Below are positions 50,243 through 56,522 of a stretch of DNA of 56,522 bases, in pieces (position 1 is the first letter of the stretch; every line of letters begins with the position of its first letter). Location: contig SAUS01000007.1 in the NCBI GenBank assembly GCA_004000625.1, forward strand, positions 1 to 56,522, given 5' to 3'. Under the pieces are notes generated by a model. That model did not search any database and was not told where the DNA came from. It saw only the letters and a list, made by a program, of their open reading frames with translations. This DNA comes from Candidatus Cibiobacter qucibialis. Lineage in GTDB: Bacteria > Bacillota > Clostridia > Oscillospirales > Ruminococcaceae. Made by a program: the position numbers and the translations under genes.

Positions 50243-53050
50243 TTAACCAAGTTCTACTTGGGCTTTGCTTCCGCATTTGGTCTTTTGGACCAGGATTTGT
50301 TTGGGGATGCGGTCCTGGAGGGTTTCGACGTGGCTGATGATGCCGACCAGCTTATCGGAACCGGCAAGGGCAGTCAGGGTGTCGATGGCTTTTTGCAGGG
50401 CGTCGGCGTCCAGCGTGCCAAAGCCTTCGTCCACAAACAGGGTATCCACGCTGATGCCGCCGGCACTTTCCTGGATGGTATCGCTGATGCCAAGAGCCAG
50501 GCTGAGCGCCGCCAAAAAGCTTTCGCCGCCGGAAAGGGAACCGACCGGGCGGGTCTTACCGGTGTAGGCATCGAACACATCCAGCTCCAGTGCGGTCTTG
50601 GCGGCAATATCGGCGCTTTGGCGGCGGCGCAGGGTATACTGGCCGCCCGTCATGCGGGTAAAACGACGGTTTGCGGCGGCGACCACGCCGTCAAAATAAA
50701 AGCTCTGCACATACTGTTCAAAGGGCAGCTTTTGCTTTTGGGTCAGATTGCCGTTGATGGTCTTGCTCAGGTTATCCAGCATGGCGGCGTTGGCGCGGGC
50801 AGATTCTGCGGCGGTGATGGCTTTTTTTAGGTTGGTCAGGGCATCGCGGTTGGTATCCAGCCGGTGCAGGGCGGCCTGGTTTTGGTCGCGCAGGTTTTTG
50901 CGCTCAGCTTGCAGTGCAGTAAGGGCCTGCTGCTGGGCGGCAAGGTCCGGGCGGCTGGCGGTATCCCCGGCCTGTTCGGCCAGGGTTTGGGCGGCGCTTT
51001 GGGCCGCAGCAAGTTCTTTGGAAAAAGCATCGCGGCTTTTGGCGGCGGCATCCAGTGCGGCTTGCAGGGTGCGGCGCTGTTTTTGGGTCTCGGCGCGGGC
51101 GGCGGCCATAGCGGCGGCATCTGGCCAGGGCAGGTTTTTCTGCCCCTCGGCAAGGCGGGTCTGGGCTTCCGCGGCGGCTTTTTCGGCGTTGGCCTGTGCG
51201 GTGCGGGCCTGCTCCACAGCGTTTGCCTGGTCGGGGCGCTGGGCTTGCAGCTGGGCTTTTTGGCGGGTCAGCTTTTCCAGATCTTTTTTGCGTGATTCAG
51301 CATTTGCCATGCGGTCATGCATTTCGGCAAGGCCGCGGCGCAGGCTGTCATGTTGGGCCTGCAGGGCGGTTTGCAGCTCGTCCAGGGTCAGGGCATCGGC
51401 CTGCGGCCCGGTATAATGCTGGCGGCGGCGCGCCAGAAAGGCGGCGGTACGCGCATACAGGGTATCCCGCTGGGTTTGGGCTGCGGCTTTGGCTTCCCCG
51501 GCTGCGGTGGAGGCTTTGGAAGCTTCCGCCGCAGCGCTCGCCGCTGCCTGCGCAGCTTTGTTGCAGGCGGCTTCGGTGACATGGCTGGGGGCGGGGGCTG
51601 CCGGTGCTGGGTGGTGCAGAGCACCGCACACCGGGCAGGGGGTGCCATCCACCAGATCTTGCGCCAGAATCCCGGCGCGGGCGGCATTCAGGGCGCGCTG
51701 CATCTCGGCGCTGGAATGCTGGGCGGCATCGGCCTGCTGCTGCTTTTGCCGGTATTCATCGGCAGTGCGCTGCCAGTTGGCTTGCGCGGTGTGCAGGCGG
51801 GGGATATCGTCCAACAGGGCTTGGCAGTCCTGCTGCTGGCTTTGGGCCAGCTCAATGGTTTTGCGGCAGCTTTCCAGCTCGGCGTTCGGTTCGCCGCAGG
51901 CCGTGATCTGCGGTTCCAGCTGGGCTAAGGCAGTATCGGTACTGCTTAGAGTTTTCTGGTCTTTTTCCAGCGCCGCGGCGGCCTGCTCGGCCTGGGCGCG
52001 GGCGGTTTTGGCGCTGGCTGCGGCGGTACTCAACTCTTGATAGCGCGGCTCCCACTCCGCAAAGCGCTGCAGCTTGGCATCCAGCTCGGCAAGCTCCGAG
52101 CGGCGGGCTTCGGTCTTGTCCCACTCCGCATTCAAAGCGGGGGCCTGGGCAGTCAGCTCGGCGGCTTTGGCCTGGGCTTCATCCAGACTGCTCAGCAGTT
52201 TGGCACGGTTTTGGGCGGCTTCCACCGCGGCGGACTGCGCTTCAATGCAGGCATCAAGGGTATCCAGCTGTTGAGATTGCTCCGCCGTCAGGGCGGTGTC
52301 CGCTTCGATCATCTCAGCGGCCCAGTCCAGCGCGGCGGGGGCACGGTAGGGGTCACGGCTGTCCTGCGCATCGGCAAGTTCGCCGGTGTGGGGGCTGCCG
52401 GGGGCAGGCTGTAAAGTGGCCAGCAGCTGCACAACGGTGTGGTTGGCAAGCTCGGCCTGGCGCAGAGCTTCCCCGGCTTTGGTGCGGGCGGCACTGCCAA
52501 GCCGCTGGTAGCTGGCGGTATCAAACACGCGGCGCAGAATTTCGGCCCGGTCGGCGCTGGAAGCGTTGAGCAGGCGGGCAAAATCATTCTGCGCGATCAT
52601 CGAGATTTGGGCAAACTGGCGGGCGTCAATGCCCAGCAGGGCTGTAACCGCTGCAGTCACGGCTTTGGTACCGGTCACGGGAGCGTCCGGCTCCTGCGCT
52701 AAGGCGGCAGAGCCGGGAACCGTGGTCACGCCCTCGCCCCGGCGCTTGGCACGGGTCTGCTCCGGGGTGCGGTTGACGGTATAAGTACGGCCGCGGTGGG
52801 TGAACTCCAGCTCCACAAAGGTGGTATCAGTGGGGATGGCATAGTCGCTGCGCAGCATGTCCGGTTCGCGGTAAGCGCCGGTGGTTTCGCCGTACAGGGC
52901 AAAGGTGATAGCGTCAAACAGCGCGGTTTTGCCCGCGCCGGTATCGCCGCTGATCAGGAACAGGCCGCTGGAACCAAAGCCGGACAAATCCAGTGTGCAG
53001 GTGCCGGCATAAGGGCCAAAGGCGCAAAGGGTCAGGCGTACAGGTTTCAT
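50243..53050 (-). CDS. sbcC: Exonuclease subunit SbcC
   Basis: The 935-residue Rad50-like ATPase has Walker A GDTGAGKTAL near residue 37 and long Ala/Gln-rich coiled coils. The zinc hook CPVCGALHHP is near residue 470, and the signature LSGGESFLAALSLALG and Walker B TLFVDEGFGTLD lie in the C-terminal head. With SbcD it cleaves hairpins and double-strand ends. Its ATG overlaps the sbcD stop codon by 4 bases. Confidence 0.97.
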   Translation of the reverse strand: MKPVRLTLCAFGPYAGTCTLDLSGFGSSGLFLISGDTGAGKTALFDAITFALYGETTGAYREPDMLRSDYAIPTDTTFVELEFTHRGRTYTVNRTPEQTRAKRRGEGVTTVPGSAALAQEPDAPVTGTKAVTAAVTALLGIDARQFAQISMIAQNDFARLLNASSADRAEILRRVFDTASYQRLGSAARTKAGEALRQAELANHTVVQLLATLQPAPGSPHTGELADAQDSRDPYRAPAALDWAAEMIEADTALTAEQSQQLDTLDACIEAQSAAVEAAQNRAKLLSSLDEAQAKAAELTAQAPALNAEWDKTEARRSELAELDAKLQRFAEWEPRYQELSTAAASAKTARAQAEQAAAALEKDQKTLSSTDTALAQLEPQITACGEPNAELESCRKTIELAQSQQQDCQALLDDIPRLHTAQANWQRTADEYRQKQQQADAAQHSSAEMQRALNAARAGILAQDLVDGTPCPVCGALHHPAPAAPAPSHVTEAACNKAAQAAASAAAEASKASTAAGEAKAAAQTQRDTLYARTAAFLARRRQHYTGPQADALTLDELQTALQAQHDSLRRGLAEMHDRMANAESRKKDLEKLTRQKAQLQAQRPDQANAVEQARTAQANAEKAAAEAQTRLAEGQKNLPWPDAAAMAAARAETQKQRRTLQAALDAAAKSRDAFSKELAAAQSAAQTLAEQAGDTASRPDLAAQQQALTALQAERKNLRDQNQAALHRLDTNRDALTNLKKAITAAESARANAAMLDNLSKTINGNLTQKQKLPFEQYVQSFYFDGVVAAANRRFTRMTGGQYTLRRRQSADIAAKTALELDVFDAYTGKTRPVGSLSGGESFLAALSLALGISDTIQESAGGISVDTLFVDEGFGTLDADALQKAIDTLTALAGSDKLVGIISHVETLQDRIPKQILVQKTKCGSKAQVELG

Positions 53051-54192
53051 AGTCCGGCCTCCTGGCGCAGCTGGGCCAGAGCTGCGGTTTCTTCGGGGGT
53101 AAGGGTGCGGCCGTGCATCTTTTCAAAAAAGCGGGCGAACAGCTCGTCAAAGCCCATGGTGCGCAGCTGGGCGGCCTGCTGGATGGCATCGCTGCCGGTA
53201 TCCAGTGCGCCGCTGGGGGCGTAATCCAGCTTCATGGCGTTGGGGTAAGCGGCACGCAGCACGGCCATGGCATCCGGGCGGGGAACCGGGTCGGTCAGGG
53301 TGGCCCAGATGTAATCTTCGGCATCTGTTACGGTATCGGCGGCGGTCAGCTGGTCCAGCGGGCCAGTCAGATGGCGCATGGCGTGCAGCGGGCGCAGGGG
53401 CAAAAGCTCCGGTTCGGCTCCGTTGGCCCCGATATGAACCAGAACGGCGCTTTTCTGCGCGCCGCACTCATCCAGCGAATAGCACAGCGGGCTGCCCGCG
53501 TACCGCACAGTGGGGCAGCCGACCTGCTGTGGGCGGTGAATGTGGCCAAGGGCGGTGTACAGGTAGCCGGTAAAGCGGGCGGCATCCACGGCCTGAACCG
53601 TGCCGACGTTGACATCGGCGGCAACGCTCTCACTGCCGGAACAGGTGGGCAGACTGCCGCCGCCCAGCACCATCTGGTGGGCGATCAGAATCCGACGCTC
53701 CCCGGCGGTGGGCAGCGGGCCCAGCGCGGCGGCGATGGCGGAATCTTCATCCCGGATATCGGCATCCGGCAGGCAGTGGCGCACGGTGGCGGGGCGGACA
53801 AAGGGCAGGAGGTCAAAGGTGAGCCCGCCGAATTCATCCTGCAAGATGACCTGGCGGGGGGCACTGGTGAACTGCCCGGCCAGATAGACCTGTTGGTTGG
53901 AAAGCAGCCCGGCGGCATAATCCAGCCGCTCGGCGCTGTCATGGTTGCCGGCAATGGCCAGCACCGGGATGTTCCGATGAGCAAGTTCGGTCAAAAACCA
54001 GTCCAGCAGCAAAACTGCGGCGGCAGGGGGCAGGGCGGTATCGTAAATATCCCCGGCCAGCGCCACCGCCTGCACATTGTGGGCAGTGCACAGGTCAAGG
54101 ACCTGCTCTAAGATATAGCGCTGGTCCGGCAGCAGGTCAAAGCCATTGACCCGCTTGCCGAGGTGAAGATCGGCGAGGTGGAGAAGATTCAA
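53047..54192 (-). CDS. sbcD: Exonuclease subunit SbcD
   Basis: This is a 381-residue Mre11-type nuclease. Phosphodiesterase motifs are HLADLHLGKRV, ALAGDIYD, AIAGNHDS, IAHQMV and LGHIHRPQ. It has the normal length and is paired with sbcC. I prefer the TTG at 54192, giving MNLLHLADLHLG with GGGGGTG 6 bases upstream; the GTG at 54201 would add three residues but lies inside that ribosome site. Confidence 0.95.
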   Translation of the reverse strand: MNLLHLADLHLGKRVNGFDLLPDQRYILEQVLDLCTAHNVQAVALAGDIYDTALPPAAAVLLLDWFLTELAHRNIPVLAIAGNHDSAERLDYAAGLLSNQQVYLAGQFTSAPRQVILQDEFGGLTFDLLPFVRPATVRHCLPDADIRDEDSAIAAALGPLPTAGERRILIAHQMVLGGGSLPTCSGSESVAADVNVGTVQAVDAARFTGYLYTALGHIHRPQQVGCPTVRYAGSPLCYSLDECGAQKSAVLVHIGANGAEPELLPLRPLHAMRHLTGPLDQLTAADTVTDAEDYIWATLTDPVPRPDAMAVLRAAYPNAMKLDYAPSGALDTGSDAIQQAAQLRTMGFDELFARFFEKMHGRTLTPEETAALAQLRQEAGL

Positions 54193-54206
54193 AGGTGGCA
54201 CCCCCT

Positions 54207-54656
54207 TGAAAGTTAGGAGTTATCTCAATTAGGAATGAGAAATTAGGAATTGGAGATGAGGATAAGTTTGAAATTTGGGGTGAATGGTAAATTTGTGGGG
54301 TAGGGCGGGGTGAACCTGACCAAGCCGGGAGCCTGACGTAAATTCTGATTATTTTTAGGCCCTGCGTGGGGAGGCAAAATATACGGCGGGCTTCTGTATG
54401 AATTTGTTGTGGCATCCACCATAAAATCGCGGAACGGTCAAGACCGTTCCCTACAGATTGTTTTATAATGCGCAATCGTCATTTTGTATGCATCCCACCC
54501 GTAGGGGCGCACATTGTGCGCCCGTTGCTTTGTGGGGAATAGCGTGGTGGAATATACGGCAAACACTCTATAATTTTTACGTCCGCCAGGATGAACTCCC
54601 GCCCTATGATCGGCCCATGAAAGGTTTTCGCCCAGCCTTTTTTCAAAAAGGCTGGA
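54207..54656. repeat. Repeat-filled gap between sbcD and the GNAT gene
   Basis: The gap has a degraded TTAGGAG-type stretch (54207-54260) and a GTAG-foot hairpin with stem GGAACGGTC (54431-54454). A second hairpin GTAGGGGCGCACATTGTGCG starts at 54501, with about 40 bases of flank shared with the copy at 37026. The AAAGGTTTTCGC hairpin lies at 54619-54656. No gene was seen. Confidence 0.65.
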
Positions 54657-54659
54657 TGG

Positions 54660-55160
54660 TCAGCGCCAGAGTTTTTCCCAGGTGGTGATATCGAGAGTAA
54701 CGCCGGGCAGGACTTCCATGGGGACGGTCTCGCTTTTGCGGAAGCGGCACTTTTTGCAGAACCCTTCAGCTTTCAGGTCCTTGGCCCATACCCGCAGATA
54801 TAGGCGGCTGCGGCCATCGCCTTCGGCCAGTTTTTGGGCATAGGCCACAATGCTGCGGCCAATGCCCTGGCCGCGGGCTTTTTCCAAAAGGAACAGGCGG
54901 GACAGGCACATGGCCCCCGTGGGGGTAAGATCCAGCGCAAAATAGCCGACTGGATCGCTGCCCAGATAGATCATGAAATAATTCACAGTTCCGCTGTGGA
55001 TCTCGTCATCCGTCAGGATATCACTCTGGTACTTTTCCGCCAGGGCGCGGGCTACTTTTGGGGTCAGCTTGGTGTAATGCTGAACAAAAATTTCTTCCGC
55101 CAGCTGGCTGATCTGCTCAATATAGCGGGTTTTGGTCACTTGCTTGTAGGTGGGTTTCAT
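54660..55160 (-). CDS. GNAT family N-acetyltransferase
   Basis: The 166-residue protein has the acetyl-CoA-binding motif LFLLEKARGQGIGRSIV (motif A, R/QxxGxG/A) and the following YLRVWAKDLKAEGFCKKCRF. The acceptor is unknown. GGAGG precedes the ATG at 55160. It is last in the rnz operon, 22 bases after the NusG-domain protein. Confidence 0.88.
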   Translation of the reverse strand: MKPTYKQVTKTRYIEQISQLAEEIFVQHYTKLTPKVARALAEKYQSDILTDDEIHSGTVNYFMIYLGSDPVGYFALDLTPTGAMCLSRLFLLEKARGQGIGRSIVAYAQKLAEGDGRSRLYLRVWAKDLKAEGFCKKCRFRKSETVPMEVLPGVTLDITTWEKLWR

Positions 55161-55182
55161 GAGGAACCTCCGTAATGTATGG

Positions 55183-55524
55183 TTATTCAACGGTAACGCT
55201 GGCGCGGGCGGGCAGGCAGGCGGCCCAATCGCCCTGCTTGGTCAGTACGCCAAAGGATTCACAGGTGTGGTCTGGGCAGGGGCTTTCCACAAAGCGGATG
55301 CCGCCGTTTTCCACAACCAGATGAATGGTGTAATAGCCGGTATCAATATCATAGCGATGGTCAGTGTCCAGCGGGATGCGCAGCTGGGTGCTGTCATCGC
55401 CATAGGTCAGCACGGCAACCAGACCGGACCCGGCAGCCGGATGGCCGAAACAGAGCCACAGCACCCCGGCGGCCAGCAGAATGATGATGGCAAACAAAAT
55501 GTTCAGACGGGTAGATTTTTTCAA
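55183..55524 (-). CDS. Membrane-anchored NusG domain II protein
   Basis: The 113-residue protein has one N-terminal helix (LNILFAIIILLAAGVLWLCF) and an outer domain ending VESPCPDHTCESFGVLTKQGDWAACLPARASVTVE, the NusG_II pattern with its paired cysteines. The function of this family is not established. The TTG start at 55524 has GAGG 8 bases before it. It lies 14 bases after rnz. Confidence 0.85.
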   Translation of the reverse strand: MKKSTRLNILFAIIILLAAGVLWLCFGHPAAGSGLVAVLTYGDDSTQLRIPLDTDHRYDIDTGYYTIHLVVENGGIRFVESPCPDHTCESFGVLTKQGDWAACLPARASVTVE

Positions 55525-55538
55525 GGGGAAAACCTCAT

Positions 55539-56438
55539 TTAATCAGGGTCAAAATTCAAGGTCAGCCGCATGCCGTCAGCCCCGGCGGCTGCGGTGGGGA
55601 ACGCCTGCTGCGCGGCGGCAAGGCCGGGAGCAAGGTCCGTTACGGCGGCGCTGTAATGGGTCAGCCACAGGCGGCACACGTTGGCTTCGGCGGCAAGAAC
55701 CCCCGTTTCGCGGCAGGTGGAATGGCCGTATAACTTCGCTTTGGGCAGGTCGGCGTCATCGGCATAGGTGGAATCCATCAACAAAAGATCGGCATCCTGT
55801 GCAGCGCGGCGCAGCGCAGCGCAGGGGCGGGTGTCGGTCGCATAGACAACTTTCAGCCCGCGGCGCGGCGGGCCGAGAACCTGGGACGGCAGGAAGCCGC
55901 CCACCGGCTGGCCGCTTTGCAGGATGGACCAGTAACGCACGGGGATGCCCGCCGCCTTTGCCCGCTGGGGATCAAACTTGCCCGCCCGCGGCAGGGTGAA
56001 CGCATATCCGCAGCAGGGTACCCGGTGCTTGAGGGGGAACGCCTGCACACACCCGGCGGGCACTTCAAACTCGCCTTTGCAGTCCGGCAGTTCTTTCAGC
56101 CGTAGTTCGAACGGCAGCGGTCCGGCCACGGCGTAAAAGGTGCGCACCACATCCGTCAAACCCGGCGGCCCAGCCATGACGAGGGGGGCAGTGCGGCCCT
56201 GGGCGGCCATCGTCTGCCAGATGCCAGGCAGGCCGAAAATGTGGTCCCCGTGGTAATGGGTCAGCAGAATGGCGTCCATGCGGAAAATACTGACCCCGGC
56301 CCGGCGCGCGGCAGTCTGGGTGCCCTCGCCGCAGTCCAGCAGCAGGTTGGAGCCGCCCACTGTGATGCAGGCAGCCGCCAGGGCGCGCTTCGGCAAGGGC
56401 TGTGTGCCGCCGGTGCCAAGCAGAATGATATCCAGCAT
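55539..56438 (-). CDS. rnz: Ribonuclease Z
   Basis: The 299-residue metallo-beta-lactamase-fold endonuclease trims tRNA 3' ends. The core motif is LLTHYHGDHIFGLPG, with LGTGGTQPLPKR at the N-terminus, YATDT and DSTYADD for the fourth metal ligand and HS of GHSTCRETG. GGAGG precedes the ATG at 56438. A MITE copy begins 24 bases upstream of the start codon, so the promoter must lie in or behind it. Confidence 0.92.
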   Translation of the reverse strand: MLDIILLGTGGTQPLPKRALAAACITVGGSNLLLDCGEGTQTAARRAGVSIFRMDAILLTHYHGDHIFGLPGIWQTMAAQGRTAPLVMAGPPGLTDVVRTFYAVAGPLPFELRLKELPDCKGEFEVPAGCVQAFPLKHRVPCCGYAFTLPRAGKFDPQRAKAAGIPVRYWSILQSGQPVGGFLPSQVLGPPRRGLKVVYATDTRPCAALRRAAQDADLLLMDSTYADDADLPKAKLYGHSTCRETGVLAAEANVCRLWLTHYSAAVTDLAPGLAAAQQAFPTAAAGADGMRLTLNFDPD

Positions 56439-56462
56439 GGCCAGAACCTCCGATAGACTTAA

Positions 56463-56522
56463 GGCAGCACCGCACAATTCCCGCCTGACGGCTTAAGCAC
56501 CGCTCCGGCGGCTGCGGCACGG
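56463..56522. mobile_element. Partial copy of MITE-like element at the window end
   Basis: The first 60 bases of the element start with GGCAGCACCGCACAATTC and match 36698-36757 closely. The window stops inside it. Confidence 0.8.

Overview
The window reads as chromosomal DNA of a GC-rich, gut-type clostridial Firmicute. I infer something close to Faecalibacterium, Gemmiger or Subdoligranulum (Oscillospiraceae). The basis is the SCIFF peptide and its radical SAM maturase, the Firmicutes gene order rnc-smc-ftsY and nadD-yqeK-rsfS-leuS, an infC-rpmI-rplT operon behind an L20-type leader, and dense intergenic palindromic repeats. No rRNA, tRNA, CRISPR array, prophage or transposase gene was found.

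Layout. 1-9212: a PfkB sugar kinase, a tRNA adenine methyltransferase-like gene, the membrane and linker subunits of a sodium-pumping decarboxylase, an ammonium channel fused to a PII domain, a membrane-anchored XRE regulator, a MATE exporter behind a leader terminator, and ridA. 9279-34283 is one long plus-strand housekeeping stretch: infC-rpmI-rplT, an RNA methyltransferase, dprA, topA, trmFO, plsX, rnc, smc, ftsY, rdgB, yhbY, nadD, yqeK, an LCP protein, rsfS and leuS. It then runs into a GtrII-like / GT2 / MATE trio. 34273-36676 is a self-contained sortase module: an abundant-looking surface protein, a class D-like sortase and an unknown membrane protein. 37341-42123 (minus) holds fba, pepP and a small Wzz/BY-kinase pair. 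42472-45191 is a three-gene metal-handling operon with an extremely His/Asp-rich CobW GTPase and a P-loop/YcgQ-like protein. 45500-56438 (minus) holds an aldo/keto reductase, the SCIFF pair, an Orn/Lys/Arg decarboxylase, sbcDC, and an rnz / NusG-domain-II / GNAT operon.

Repeats. A non-coding MITE-like element occurs as two 172-bp copies, one 284-bp copy and one 49-bp internal deletion, and it also forms both ends of the window. It has 18-bp terminal inverted repeats, and the three long copies each have a perfect 4-bp target duplication. Other families are hairpins with a one-sided GTAG foot and varying stems, TTAGGAG-type repeats, and an AAAGGTTTTCGC hairpin.

Regulation visible in sequence includes two genes (amt and the first MATE) that have a strong promoter followed by an intrinsic terminator before the start codon. 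The MATE leader also holds a 15-codon open frame whose stop codon lies in the terminator loop. The items I rate most interesting are the MITE family, the MATE leader, the sortase trio and the P-loop/YcgQ fusion next to the His-rich CobW.
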